64,000 nucleotides of DNA, from contig NC_045151.1 in NCBI RefSeq assembly GCF_008831285.2, positions 174,544 to 238,543 on the forward strand. The letters run 5' to 3'. The stretch is from Nymphaea colorata. Lineage: Eukaryota > Streptophyta > Magnoliopsida > Nymphaeales > Nymphaeaceae. Below are positions 23,256 through 36,679 of the stretch, piece after piece (the stretch's first letter is position 1; each line of letters opens with the position of its first letter). The notes under the pieces are model-generated. The model was not told the DNA's origin. It worked only from the letters and a program-made list of their open reading frames with translations, and made no database searches. Made by a program: the position numbers and the translations under genes.

Positions 23256-26200
23256 TCAACCTTGGAGACAAACTGAGGTTAAACATAACCTCAACTTCTC
23301 AGCAGTCACTGGCTTTGTCAACATGTCTGCAGGATTCTCTGTTCCACGAATCTTTTCAAGAGATAGTATCTTCTCTTCCAACAAATCTCTAATGAAATGA
23401 TACTTCAATTCAATGTGCTTTGTTCTAGCATGGAACACTGGATTCTTGGCTAAATGAATTGCACTTTGACTGTCACAAGAAAGAACACTCTTGTCTTCCT
23501 TCACATGCAATTCTTTTAGAATAGTCTTTAGCCAAATCATCTCTTTGCTGGCTTCTGTAACTGCAATATATTCAGCTTCTGTGGTAGACAGTGCAACAAC
23601 CTTTTGAAGCTGTGAAACCCAACTGACACAGGTTCCTCCTAGGGTATAAATATACCCGGTAGTACTTCTTCTACTGTCAAGATCACCACCCAAATCTGCA
23701 TCGACAAAGCCATGCAAAAGTAATTCATTTTTCTTAAAACAAAGGCTCATACCTGAAGTTCCTTTCAAATAACGTAATATCCACTTCACAGCCTCCCAAT
23801 GTTTCTTTCCAGGCTCAGCCATGTATCTGCTCACTGCTCCCACTGCTTGTGCTATGTCTGGTCTAGTGCATACCATAGCATACATCAAGCTACCCACTGC
23901 TCAAGCATATAGAATCTTTGACATTTCTTCATGTTCTTCATCTGTCTTGGGTGACAAATCCTTGGATAGTTTGAAATGACTAGCAAGAGGCGTACTAACA
24001 GGTTTAGCATCTTGCATCTTAAACCTGCACAAGATCTTCTCAATATAATTTTGTTGAAACAAATTTAACGTACCTGTCTTACTGTCCCTACTAATTCTCA
24101 TCACAAGAATTTGTTTTGCAGCGCCTAGATCTTTCATTTCAAACTCCTTTGATAGTTGTTCTTTCAGAGAATTAATCTCTTGCAAATTTGAGCCTGCAAT
24201 AAGCATATCATCCACATATAATAGTAAAATGATATAACAACTATCAAGGTTCTTAAAATAGCAACAGTGATCCATATCACACTTCTTAAAAGCATTTCTC
24301 CCCATGAAGTTATCAAACTTTTTGTACCACTGTCTCGGTGCCTGCTTTAAACCATAGAGACTCTTCTCTAACTTGCATACAAGACTTTCTTTCCCTAATA
24401 CTTGAAAGCCTTCAGGTTGCACCATATAAATATCTTCCTCCAAATCCCCATGAAGGAATGCAGTCTTTACATCTAGTTGCTCTAAATATAAATTTTCAGC
24501 TGCAACTAAACTCAATACCAATCTTATAGTAGTTAGCTTTACAACAGGAGAGAAAATTTCTGTATAATCTATACCTTCTTTCTGTTGAAAACCTTTCACT
24601 ACTAACCTTGCTTTATGCCTTTTTCTTCCATCTGCTTCCTCTTTAATCTTGTATACCCATTTGTTTTGCAATGCCTTCTTCCCACAAGGAAGCTCAGTTA
24701 ATGTCCACGTTCTGTTAGCATGTAGAGAGTTCATCTCCTCTTTCATAGCTAACTCCCACTTAACAGAATCTGTAACCTGCATTGCTTCATCAAAACACTC
24801 GGGTTCTCCAGCATCAGTTAACAACAAGTAATGTAAGTAAGGAGAACACCTTCGATTTGGTTTTGGCCTTCTACTTGATCTCCTTAATGGAGGTTGAGAT
24901 GTGCTTGCTTCTTGTTCCATCTGACTGTTTCCATTTTGACTCTTAATTGCAACATCATCTTCAGAGACATCTTGAAGTTCTACAATGTCTTCACTTGTGT
25001 CATGATGTTCATTCTTCTCAGACATAAAACTATCTTTGTCTTTGTACAGAGCCATCTCATTAAACACTACATCATTATGTCTAATAATTTTCTTCGCTTT
25101 ATCATCCCAAAAGCGATACCCAAACTCATCATTTCCATAACCAATGAAGTAACATTTCCTGGACTTAGGATCTAATTTATCATTTTTATCCGAGTCTATA
25201 TGTATGTAAGAAACACAACCGAAGACTCTTAAGTGTGCAAGATTTACCTCCTTGCCGGTCCAGGCTTCTTCAGGTATTCCATAGTCCAAAGGAACAGAAG
25301 GCCCACGATTTATCAAGTATGCAGTTGTATTGATTGCATCCGCCCAAAACATTTTTGGTAAGCCTGAATGCAGTCTCATGCTTCTTGCTCTTTCACAAAG
25401 AGTTCTGTTCATTCTTTCAGCAACCCCATTTTGTCGTGGTCTTTTAGGGACCGTTCTTTGTGTTCGAATCCCATGATCTGCACAAAAAATTTTAAACTCT
25501 TTGCTGTCATACTCACCTCCATTATCTGACCGCAGACATTTAATCTTCTTTCCGGTCTGATTTTCTACTTCTGCTTTCCACCTTTTGAAAACAGTAAACA
25601 CGTCAGATTTATGTTTGAGAAAGTAAACTCATACCTTCCTTGTACAATCATCAATGAATGTGACATAGTATAGGGATCCTCTAAGAGAACGAACTGGAGC
25701 TGGTCCCCAAACATCAGTATGCACCAACTCTAGTTTTTCCTTCTTTGGAGGCCGTCCAACTTTGGAGAAAGTGACCATTTTCTGTTTTCCGAAAACACAG
25801 TCTTCACATAGCCCAATGTCTACAGATTTCAAGTCATGCAACTTGTTATTTGTTGTCATGATCTTCATTCCCTTCTCACTCATATGCCCAAGCCTGTAAT
25901 GCCACAACAATGATTTATTCTCACATTTTGCCACAGCCACTGTGTCTTTCACATCTGCAGTCATGTACAAAGTGCCAAGTTTGTGACCTCGTGCTATAAC
26001 CATATCACCTTTGGTTATCTTCCAAGAACCGCCAACAAAGGTAATAACATAGCCTTCGTCGTCTAACTGTCCGACCGAGATGAGATTCCTCTTCAACCCT
26101 GGGACATGTCTGACATCTTTTAACTTCCATACATGCCCATTCTGCATTTTAATGTGAACCTCACCTTTCCCTACAATATCCAGAGGTTCATCATCGGCAA

Positions 26201-27131
26201 GGTATACTCTACCAAATTTTCCTACAACATAGTTATGCATACTTTCATTTGAATATGTTGAATGGAAAGATGCGCCAGAGTCTAAAATCCAAGACTCTAT
26301 AGAGCTGTGTACACTCAAGGCAAGTGCATCAGCTATATCTTCTGTTGCTACATTTGCTGAATCATCTTCACGATTTGGGTTCTTCTTTTTCAACAACCTG
26401 CAATCTCTTTTCCGGTGTCCTGGCTTACCACAGTTCCAGCAGCCATCACTTCGAGGTTTGGATTGACTCATTCCCTTAGATTTGGACCTTCCACGCTCTT
26501 GGTAGCGTTGATTAGTTCTGCCCCTATTTTGAACATTGAGGGTAGAACCAAGGGGCTCTCCTGCCTCTCTTCTGCGAATGTCCTCACTAAGTATTAAATC
26601 TCGAACACCACTGAACTTCAATTTGCTTGACCCCGATGAACTACTCACGGCAGTCACAGTGGCACTCCAACTCTCCGGTAGAGATGACAGTAAAATTAAG
26701 GGTTGAACCTCATCATCAAACTTAATATCGACAGAACATAATTGAGAAGTAATAACATTGAACTCATTTATGTGATCCGTAACAGAGGCACCTTCAGTCA
26801 TTTTCAAATTAAATAAGCGACGCATCAGATATACCTTATTTGAAGCAGAGGGTTTTTCGTACATATCTGTTAACGTCTTCATCAGACTTGTTGTCGTCTT
26901 CTCGTTAACAATGTTGGAGGCGACGTTTCTGGCCAGCGTCAAACGAATGACTCCAAGGGCTTGTCTATCCAGCAATTGCCAATCTGCATCAGCCATCGTT
27001 GCAGGTTTCGCTCCCATGAGTGGTTCATGCAGTTTCTTCTGATACAAGTAGTCCTCGATCTGCATCTTCCAGAATCCGAAGTCTTTACCGTCGAACTTCT
27101 CGATTCTGACCTTTCCTTCTTCCAGCGCCAT
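23256..27131 (-). pseudogene. Copia gag-pol polyprotein with two in-frame stops
   Basis: The frame starts at ATG 27131 (MALEEGKVRIEKFDG) and spans 1292 codons. In order: Gag; zinc knuckle CWNCGKPGHRKRDC near residue 231; protease WILDSGASFHS near 285; GAG-pre-integrase (LLWHYRLGHM); integrase with D, D and E in HTDVWGP, SDNGGEY and NGVAERMNRTL; RT with LLYVDDMLIAG near 972; and RNase H with STTEAEYIAV. It ends SVCLQG just before the polypurine tract. The frame is unbroken except for TGA at 25629-25631 (integrase, where tryptophan is expected) and TGA at 23901-23903 (between RT and RNase H, where serine is expected). Both are single-base changes. All catalytic residues I can see are kept, so decay is slight. 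Confidence 0.92.
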
Positions 27132-27152
27132 TGTTCCTACCTCGAACGAACC

Positions 27153-27166
27153 GAGCTCTGATACCA
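27153..27166 (-). promoter_or_regulatory. Primer binding site (initiator methionine tRNA)
   Basis: On the minus strand TGGTATCAGAGCTC begins two bases after the 5' LTR. This is the usual Copia primer site, complementary to the 3' end of tRNA-iMet. Confidence 0.9.
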
Positions 27167-27168
27167 AT

Positions 27169-27450
27169 TGTTAGGAACAACAATAATAAACTCTCCTCTC
27201 ACACTCTCAAGAGGGGGTTAGAAGCAACAAGGAAGAAGACAACGATTTACGTGGTTCGGAGCAAAATCTCCTACGTCCACAGTCACACAGATCTCTTGTA
27301 TTCTCTCTTCTATGAACACACACAGAACAGACACACTCAACGGCGGCCATCCTCAAAACATAAGGATTAGGGCAAACCCGCATTTGTACAAAATGGATCC
27401 GCGGTATTGCAAATGAGTGTCCAGTATGGATCAACTTCCATACACCAACA
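27169..27450 (-). repeat. Copia 5' LTR (282 bp)
   Basis: It is bounded by TGTTGG...CTAACA on the minus strand. A directly adjacent primer site and the second copy at 22909-23180 confirm it. Confidence 0.92.
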
Positions 27451-30400
27451 CTTTCTTCCTACGGGTTACTTCTCGTTGACGTTTCACTGGCCTCCGTCAT
27501 GCGATCGAATGGATGCTTTCTTGCAAAACGAGAAATAATGATATGGGGGAGAAAGAGCGCGCGTGGGAGAGAGAGGTGGGATCATCTTGTAACCGCGCGT
27601 CATCCTCCACACGCTGGCAGCAAAGGCACGAGCGAAGAGGAAGAACGAGGATCGGACGCCGTTTGAGCGAAGAGGAAGAACGAGGGTCGGCTGAAATCCT
27701 AACGGAGAAAGTTCGAGAAAAGAGAGAGAAATCGTGCGGACAACATGAGAAAGAAAAACGGTCGAACTGAATTTATACCCAAAATTAAAAACTACTAAAA
27801 AAGTCCACATTTTTTGCCTGTTTTCAAAAAGTCTTTCCAATTTATTGAAAGTTAAAGCTGCCAACCTTTTGCTGAAAACTTTTTCAAAAAGAGGCTTGCA
27901 AAAGTTAATTTCAGCAAAAACCATGAACTTTATATGAAATTTCGTGGGAATGCCCTCATATTTATTATAAATTGCTAAAACAGGGTTCATGGAAAACTTT
28001 TGCAATTTTTGCGAAAAACCAAGGTTTTATATACAATTATGTACTGGTACCTTTAGGCTTATTAAACTATCGAAAAAGGGTTCGAAAAATATATTTGAAA
28101 AGCAAAGGGAAATTTAAGTTCTAAGTTTAAGTTTAAATTTGAGATTTCTCTACATGCTTTGAAGATCTCTTAATATGATATATTTAAAGTTGTTCTTCAT
28201 TTATTGTTCTTTACTTGTCATGAAATTAATTTAAAATGACTTCAAGAATGGGAGCTTCCGGAGCAAGACCGAAAGACTAAATGGTTAACAACATGTATGT
28301 AAGTTTACGCAATATTATTTAATGTGTGCATGAACCAATGATGATATAAATCTTGTGTTTTCTGATACTAACTAAAATCTTATTTGGATATGGATATTAT
28401 GTTGAAACACGTTCATATTGGATTTGATGGATCCACATTGGTATGATCTGAATCTAAATAATCGTTTGAATTTTTGCTTTGGATCGAATCATTACTTAGA
28501 TCCATATTTGTATTTAGTTGAGATCATGACCTATTTAGATCTCAATTGGTTTGGGTATTGGTTAAAAATTCATATCCTTTTTATGTTGGTTTAAATATAT
28601 GTTTTTATACTTGCTTTATGGATATTCATGGTCATTTTGGGTCTACAGATATTAGATATGACCAAAACTTCGTTTTATATATCCATTTAGTCATTGAATT
28701 GGGATCTCACATTAAAAACTACATTCTTTTGGAGCATGATCTGATTTGACATGTTTAAGGTCTATATCTTGTTTATATTGGATCTAAACATATTATAATG
28801 TGCATTGATTTTTAGATCTAATGGTTTTACGAGTTGTACATTTTCAATGTGAGTAGCACTAGAATGCTAACAAATGAATTTCTTGAACAAAGCTTGTATT
28901 TCAATATGTTTATCCTAGTTAAAAGGGATGATTATGTTACTATATGTTGGTATGCTAAGAATTGTAAATCAACACTCTTACATATGGTGAGATCCATATA
29001 ATATTGTGCTTAGTTCATGATAGATTTGGATCCATATTAATTTGTTTGGGTCATTGGCTCATGTATTAACATTGAATCCAATGTATCATCATGGTTGCAT
29101 TTTGAAGGTAACACTCTTAAACGTAATGAAAGTCATATTAATGAAATATTTTATTTGAAGATCTGTTGTGCTAAAAGTTCTAGTACATGAAACTTTATTT
29201 ACTCTTATTAGAGATGACTACCGGTATGAATTTAGATTTACATCACATTAAAAGTAAGAAAATGAAAAATCCTTGGTGTTGACTTAAGAGAACTAGATTG
29301 TCTTTTGGGATGAGATATTTGTTATCTTTTCCTATTGTTATGGTTGGATCTATGTTGATATTATCTGAATTTCTATATTTGAACTGATAAAATCCACATT
29401 ACATAAAGCTTACCTTTAGATCTAAACTGACTTGTTTGGATATGTGAAAAGAAAAAAAAAATTATATCCTGCTTGCTTTGGTTCCAATAAATGTTATCAT
29501 GTTTGCTTTTAGATTTGTTCATATTGTAATATTTGTTGTCATGCTAGATCCAACGATCATTCTAGAGAACTATTGAATAAAACTTTATTTGTTTCTCTTT
29601 CTTAGAAAAATGAATTTGTTTTAATGCATGCTCCAAAGTTGTAATATAACATTCTTAAACTAAAATTCATAATGGCAAGAATGCATTTATTTGAAGCATT
29701 ATAGCACTAAAGTGCTCGTACATGACAAGGTAATTTTCACAAAAGAGAGATAGGTTAGCATTGATGCAAATATGATTGTTGAATCGTATTGTATAATATG
29801 TCAATGATGATCATGTGTTTTAAATTCATACTAGTTATATTGTGGATATTACTAGTTTGAATCTATGCTAATATCATCTGAATCTTTATATTCATTTAAC
29901 TTTTGGAATTGGATTTATTTATTGTTTAAGATCCACTTTACATACATCTTCGATTCAGATTTGAATATATATATTTAGATATACGGTTAAACATTCATAT
30001 CATGCTTATATTAGATCTAAACATATTATGTTATTTGTTCATTTGTGGATTAAATTATGCTAGCATGTTATATAAGCAAGTTCCTGTTTGAGAATGAATT
30101 TGATTTTAATATTTACCATGAGGTGTAAAATAATACTCATGAATATAATGAGATCCACACTAACTAGATCCATATTGAGATCTTTGGAGATCTATAATGC
30201 ATGTTAAATGCATATCTAAAAATGAAACAATATGCTAGCAAATACATATGTATTGTATACCCAAATAAAAGTAGGGTATATGATGTTTTTTTCTTGTTGC
30301 ATGAGATGAAATTATTTCAATAGTACAAATATAATGACTTCTTTGATGATCAGTTTGATCGATTGAATATGGTAATAAATAATCAGGTAATGAACAAACT

Positions 30401-31277
30401 AAGAATCAATTTGGTAATGAACCGAATGAACCTTGTTAGTGATCTCAATGATCATTATGTGGCGATACTTGAAATTGTTGTTCTATGCATTTAGTAGTTG
30501 AACTATGTGTTGAGCTTCATATAATGCTTGACAAATGTAACATGACAGTAAGCGATTTATTTGCTTGTTATGATTTAAATATTTAGTCATGCAAATTATT
30601 ATATGAATGATGAGTTAAATGAAATTGTTTCTATGAAATGCTATATTGATGAAAACTCTACAAAATGAAAAGTACTTGTATGATAGACTATGAGTTAATT
30701 GTTCATCCTTTTAAATAGTTATAATAATGATTAGGCTTTGCTAATCAAGTTGATGACTATGTAAATATTTAAAAAGTGGGAGCACACTTAAATATACCTT
30801 TGCTTTGTTGAAAAGCAAATACGTGTTTTGTCATATAATTATGTATTGCATGAATTTTAAAATAAATGCTTTGGAACTCCTGCTGTTAAAGGAGTTAAGT
30901 AATTATGGGAAACAATAAAAGAGAAATATACAATTTACTTTTCAATGTATATTAGTTTGTATGCTGGACTTAATACAAACTTTTAATTTGGCTTGTCAGT
31001 ATATATTTTCAGAAAGTTCAGGTTAGCCTTGTTTTAAGGTAGTTAAATATTTTCAGATATATGAATGAAACAAAAGATATATTCATATGATTGTTGGTCT
31101 TTTTAACAAAAGAAATTCCAAATGATTTATTTGTCAAGCATGTAGCCTGTATGAGACTAAGAACGTCCTAGTTTGCCTCTTTGTGAGGAGGTTGAAAAGT
31201 ATCCAGGTTGATTTCATTGTTGAATAAGAAGAGAATATATAAGTACGTTTCAAATGCGTACATAATTGCTAGCATTA
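27451..31277. other. AT-rich stretch without recognisable gene
   Basis: A purine-rich segment (27540-27770) and a 173-codon minus-strand open frame (27484-28005) show no domain or codon pattern I trust. From 28140 to 31200 the sequence is rich in repeated short phrases such as GGATCCATATT, AGATCTAAACATATTAT and TTTGGATATG, with AT-biased composition. It could be an eroded long LTR or other transposon, but I cannot show a partner copy in this window. Confidence 0.4.
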
Positions 31278-31925
31278 TTAAATGATTACATAGTCACCAC
31301 CATATTCCATATGGAATCTGAGAATGTGCTCCAATACTTTCATTTTTCCTTCGTGGATCCTTCCATGACCCTTGATAATCACCACACATCCCATTTGCCC
31401 ATTATCCACATAGCTTAAACCAGCTATGTTTGGTTCATATCGGGTTTGAGCTCTAACAATGTTAATTAACAATTCATTTCTATCCGAGCCCATAGTGTCA
31501 ATACTGTAGAGCCCAGTTTCCATCCAAATTCGCAGTTTGATTTCTATCTCGGGAGGCCATTTGATAGAGGTAAAGCCTCATGGAGTTCCTCCAAACTTCT
31601 ATTTTAAACCTACTAATATGGGGTTGAAGGCTGTAATGGAAGCACTTGTTTCTAAGGCGCCACATATTCCAGCAAACAATTAAGAAGACCATCTTCCAGC
31701 ACCGCTGCCTCCATTTCCCCAAAATCCTAGCTTGCAGCTATCTCTTGAACTCAACCACAATATCTTCTTAGGGAAACTTCACTCTACCAAACTTTGCACA
31801 ACATACATCCAAACTTCCTTAGCTATTTTACGATTGATTAAGACATGGGCATTTGTCTCCACACCACAAAGGCAAAGGGAATAGCGGTTAGCAAGTTGAT
31901 TAAAAAATGTATGTTTTCTCACCAC
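31278..31925 (-). pseudogene. LINE (L1-type) fragment with reverse-transcriptase zinc-binding region
   Basis: On the minus strand, in changing frames, the sequence reads NQLANRYSLCLCGVETNAHV and INRKIAKEVWMYVVQSLVE, then LIVCWNMWRLRNKCFHYSL. This is the zf-RVT region that follows reverse transcriptase in plant LINEs. A less certain tail continues to 31278 (METGLYSIDTMGSDRN). There are at least two frameshifts and a stop, and the RT and endonuclease are absent. It is a 5'-truncated dead copy, as is usual for LINEs. Confidence 0.7.
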
Positions 31926-32959
31926 TTAAAACGTGCTCAAATTTCAAAATCTTCAATATGGTACAACATATTACCTGCTTCCCTTACTTTGTTGTGACGT
32001 CTATACACTTCAATTTCTAATTCCCAAATTTACAAGCTTTAAACACGGTTATGTTTCTCTTAACCTTTCAAAAGGTTTAATGCATTTTTGAGAAAGCATA
32101 TATTTCGTTCATAAGAACTTTCAAGCTCAAAGAAATCGCTATTTTAGCTGGAATATTCATCTTGTCAAATAAATCTGGTTAGTTTTTGCCTAACGAAGTT
32201 TCCAAATTGGCATAAATATGGAGATATTAGTGGATGTGGACATTTATGGTGGACTGAGTTGAAGTCCTTAAGCTCGAGTACTAAAGTTCGAGTTCCCATT
32301 CTTCCATGATTGTACGTGTCTTTGATGATAGAAAAGAATTTGCATATCCAAAATATAAACGGCAGCACCAATATGAAATAAATTAAATTATATGTAGGAA
32401 CTAATGTGCAAATAAAATAAATTACGCGGGACAGTGTGGGCAACTGCCAACACATGGCTAGGCCTAGTTCCGCCACTGGTTGGAACTGGCCAACATGGAG
32501 ACCAACATGTACACGCAATATTTTAATGTTACTATGTGAATTTACTTGTAGTGATTTCGAACGATTTTCATGATGAAAAAATTGATAGGACAAACTTTTT
32601 TATTTTTTATTTTTTTTAATTGATAGTCCTCATGGGATACGTTTAATAAAAGACTATTTCACGTCGTCGGTAGTCCTCTTCACGTTTCCTTTTCACATGG
32701 TTGAGTTTGGATTACCTAAGGTCGTTGGGAATATAGGAATTATTATAATAGTAGGATAATAATAATAATACTGAAAAGCACAACATGATCTTTAAATGTG
32801 CCTTCAGCATTCTTACGCAACTTCCAGGGCAGCATACGGGTAGAGGGAAAAAATGTCAATCTTCAACATGTGGAGTTACTACTTTTTATCTTAACAAAAT
32901 TAATTGATTTTTATATAATGTTGAATCGTTTTTTAGATGTTTGAACCTTTGCATGGGTC

Positions 32960-33002
<43 letters not shown>

Positions 33003-33695
33003 TGTTTGAACCTTTGCATGGGTCGTGTATATATATATATATATATATAGGTGAGATTTGAATGCGCATTGAAAGGTGCGATCCGTTGAATTTTGACGAT
33101 TTAAAGAAGTTTGCTCTTACACCATACTTAGAGATCCAAGCCTTGGTTCCTCAGAATTCTATTAATCACTTCCCCCAATAAGATTTTGAGGAAATGAAAA
33201 ACTATTGGAAAAACTGGGTGCACTCTACGTGGAACACAAGTATCGAAAGCATCCAACACTAAAGATGGTCAGTGGTTTAAACAAATCAGATGGCTATGGA
33301 CTTGTGCGCTTACCGTTGCACTCTTCATTTCCGATCTATCGTTACCACCTTCCCTTGCTCCACTTAGACCCCTCTCATTCCTAAAGCAGTTTCCTCCTCT
33401 CCTTCACAAGTTAGGACACCTGCTCACTCGCTCCAGTACCACCGCTTCACCCTCCATCCATCACCACATCCTTGGTGCTCATCTTGTGCTAGAACTGCTG
33501 TTCTTCTGTGTGTGTGTATAGATCAGTAGATGTGCATGCGCAACCCATGTCTGGCCAAAGCCGACAGCATTATGCCCTTTCTCCTTCTCTCTACATGTCA
33601 TTAAGTTTAAATTTCAAAGGCACTCGTATGTAACAAAACAAAATAAAACGAAACAAAATTAACGAAGTTTCCAAAAGGCACTTCAAGCAAGCGCC
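31926..33695. other. Non-coding stretch with AT microsatellites
   Basis: No gene was recognised. At 32937-33048 the phrase GATGTTTGAACCTTTGCATG occurs twice (about 32937 and 33001), each followed by a long TATA run, a short tandem duplication that includes the microsatellite. Confidence 0.5.
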
Positions 33696-33779
33696 TTGTC
33701 GGAAGGCTTTCTCTCCTTCATTCAAACACCCCCGCTCCCTTCTCCTCCTCAGTTCTCTCTCTCTCTCTCTCTCGTGAAT

Positions 33780-35251
33780 ATGGCCTTCCCTTTCCTTGCC
33801 TTCGAATCCATACTCGTCCTCTTTCTTGCATTCCTTGTGTTCTTGATTGCTCCGCTGAAGCTATCAACCAGAGATGCCAAAAAGTTGCCACTTCGAAGAC
33901 CGGGTGGCCTCTGTGAGGGAGAATATTGGCTTCTTGTCAGTTCTTGTCAGCCCATTGGCATGGTGTTCTCCATTTTTTTGAGCCAAGGATCTCAAGATGA
34001 GCCAGCCGGAATGAGTCCATAGAGACCATGAATAAAACTTTCTGATGTATCCCTTTTGCCGCCTTCGCTTGCTGGTACGGGAGGATCTTCACCACTCCAA
34101 TATTCGGCAAGTGAAGCGTCGTCTCGGCCTATGCCAACTTCAGCAAGTGGGTTCTTCAGAACGAGGGAAGACTTTTCACGGCCTATCCTCCTCTCTCTAG
34201 TGTTCCCTCCTGTCTTTGGCCTACCATATCGTCTGTGTCAACGTAATCTTTTTAAAATGTTGGCTTCGTTTCCTTCGGCGTCTCACTGCCTTTTCATTTA
34301 CTGCTAACTGTACGTGCCATAATATGCATGTCGTGGCTCGCACACGGTTGCACCAGCATGGTCCATGGAGACCAGGCGTGGTGATCGGAGTCGATCTTAG
34401 TCAGGTGACTGACATTAATGTTAGAACAACAGAAAATGGTGAAATGAAATCACCACCGGCGACTAAGATTGGTTTTCAGTATGACAGTATCCATACCATT
34501 CACTGAAACCCTCAAAAAGTAGTAGGAAGTTGAGATTGACAGGTAAAAATTGAAAAAGACAGGTAAAAACTTAACGAAGAATTACCTTGTAGAAAAACAG
34601 GGAAAACGACTTAGGAGGTAGTCTATGAAACGGAAATTGATTCTTTGAGAAGTTTGTTTCCTTTTTAAAAAAGTTGAGATTCTGGTAAATGAGAAACAAG
34701 TCTCTCCAACATTATGTTTTTCTGGGGAAGTGTCAAGCTTTTTCTTTGGAAACTTAGTATTGAGAAGTCTAGGTTCCCTTTCTAGCTAGACGTTTTAGAT
34801 AACAATGATAAATCAGGTCAGATCCAGGTCATGTATTACATATTAACATATCCTTGAAAACCAAATCTAGGTACGACTGCAGCATCAGATCTGAGTTTTA
34901 CATTATATTTCACTTAGGTTGTGGACTTATTATATCGATCAGATTACATGCATGCAAAACATTGGTCTAGCAATCATCGGATTTTTTTGGGTAAGCAAAT
35001 CCGATAAGTATTGTCAAGTTGGTACTGGACCGACCAGATATAACACAAGATCCGGGTTTGAATAGATAGCTTCTCTATCCGTATGCAGATGGTGCTGGAG
35101 CTCATGTTGAAACATCTGCTGGGTTTGGATCCATCTGAAGACACAAAGGTGATTGAAAGAGAATTTCGGGACGTTACAGCCTCCGGCGTCGGGGTTCTAC
35201 CTATCCGGCTTCCGGGCACCAAGTTCTACAAAGCCATCAAGAGATTTTTTT
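33780..35251 (+). pseudogene. Cytochrome P450 (CYP85-clan-like) pseudogene, N-terminal part
   Basis: P450s of this clan are ER-anchored monooxygenases, many acting on steroids and other isoprenoids. After a CT-rich leader an ATG at 33780 opens a hydrophobic membrane anchor (FLAFESILVLFLAFLVFLIA), then the proline-rich hinge. A one-base shift separates this from WPL.RENIGFLS. Further on, in other frames, come YGRIFTTPIFGK and FSKWVLQNEGRLFTAYP (34070-34200), the usual FG.P..V...KFVLQNEGRLF region. After an intron-like stretch, GTATGCAG at 35088 precedes KHLLGLDPSEDTKVIE and VLPIRLPGTKFYKAIKR, the exon ending in the LPGT.FHKA motif. A poly-T run follows and the gene breaks off; the heme-binding half is missing. 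Substrate cannot be inferred. Confidence 0.75.
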
Positions 35252-35414
35252 TTTTTTAAATTGATGACAACTCACAATGCTGGTCAGATCCGAATCACGG
35301 GAGATTTTATGTTAATGAACTATTTAATAATTGATGTCAAGGATATAGATATTTATCGCAATTCTTGTCCGTGATCATGTTCGGCTTGTCAGGGTCACCG
35401 TCAAGTATCAGGCA

Positions 35415-35669
35415 ATCGTCGTCGGGATCACTCTCCGTCGTCGGAGGACAGCTTCGCTTTGGATTGACGGCTTAACAGATTAACTCGTCATCCGAGCAGT
35501 CCCGGTTCCGCTCGTTTGGCAAGCAAGGGACAACTCATCGACAATCAAGACATCGTTCAGTTCACCCCCGCGTTGTCAAAGAGATCTAGCAGCAAATTGA
35601 AGCGAATACTCGTCGTCATTACCGTCGTCGGAACTATTATCGACAATCACAGGCGACGAATCCATTTCA
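35415..35669 (-). pseudogene. Same gene start in the left palindrome arm, frameshifted
   Basis: On the minus strand the copy reads MDSSPVIVDNSSDDGNDDEY, then shifts frame relative to the right arm and meets a stop near 35580. Further on DDDCLILDGDPDKPNMI is intact in its own frame. This arm has therefore lost coding capacity, while the DNA match to the right arm remains high. Confidence 0.55.
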
Positions 35670-36679
35670 CTTCAACGCCCTCAAAGTAGAAAACTAGCGG
35701 CTGGGATTCAAACGTTCTCAGACGATCCCCCAGAAATCTGGCTGGACACGCAAAAATTCTACATGAAATCCCTAGTAATCGGGTTGGCACTGAAAAGATC
35801 GAAATGGGTACCCAATAATCTGGCGAAGGACGCGAACTCGAAGAAGAACATCGCATATTTGGGAGCAGAGCAGTGGTTCACTGGAGGAAGAGAAAAACCA
35901 CGAACGGAAAAGGGGGAAATTGGACGTTAACATTTCCTACGATCAATCGGATTCATCCACTTCTGAAATAAAGATATTATCCAACAAAGATCCCTCGGAG
36001 GAAATAAGATGAAGAAGTAAAACTCTGAGAACCATTTTCTTTCACCGGATTTACTCAAAACTCTAAGCTCAAAGTTAATGAAAAAGAAGAAGAAATTTGA
36101 AATGGTGAAACGGACATTAACTTCAAATTTCCTCTACCTTTTCATTAACTTTGAAAGTCTATGAAAGTCATCACCATTTCATAATAATGAAAAGTAAAAG
36201 GAACTTTGAAGCTAATGTCCGTTTCACCATTTCAAATTTCTTCTTCATTTTCATTAACTTTGAGCTTAGGGTTTTGAGTAAATCCGGTGAAAGAAAATGG
36301 TTCTCAGAGTTTTACTTCTTAATCCTATTTCCTCCGAAGGAAGCATGTCTGGGATCTTTGTTGGATAATATCTTTATTTCAGAAGTGGATGAATCCGATT
36401 GATCGTAGGAAATGTTAACGTCCAATTCCCCCCTTTTCCGTTCGTGGTTTTTCTCTTCCTCCAGTGAACCGCTGTTCTGCTCCCAAATATGCGATGTTCT
36501 TCTTCGAGTTCGCGTCCCTCGCCAGATTATTGGGTGCCCATTACGATCTTTTCAGTGCCAACTCGATTACTAGGGATTTCATGTAGAATTTTTGCGTGTC
36601 CAGTCAGATTTCTGGGGGATCATCTGAGAACGTTTGAATCCCAGCCGCTAGTTTTCTACTTTGAGGGCGTTGAAGTGGA

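Larger units (their letters stand above)
22909..27450 (-). mobile_element. Copia LTR retrotransposon, nearly complete
   Basis: The order on the minus strand is 5' LTR (27169-27450), primer site, gag-pol frame, polypurine tract, 3' LTR (22909-23180). Flanks CTTTT (22904-22908) and CTTTC (27451-27455) look like a 5-bp target duplication with one later change. The protein order (gag, protease, integrase, RT, RNase H) is that of Copia elements and the wording is closest to the Tnt1/Tork type. Total 4542 bp, normal for the group. Two in-frame stops make it unable to produce its polyprotein, though it could be moved in trans. Confidence 0.93.

Noticed and set aside
23197-25175. Plus-strand open frames opposite the Copia pol
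   Set aside because: Antisense shadows of the real minus-strand polyprotein.
27484-28005. 173-codon open frame on the minus strand
   Set aside because: Hydrophobic and serine-rich in patches, no domain, no clear promoter, and it crosses a purine-rich low-complexity region; likely chance.
32165-32593. 142-codon minus-strand open frame
   Set aside because: No domain, atypical composition and no related copy; treated as chance.
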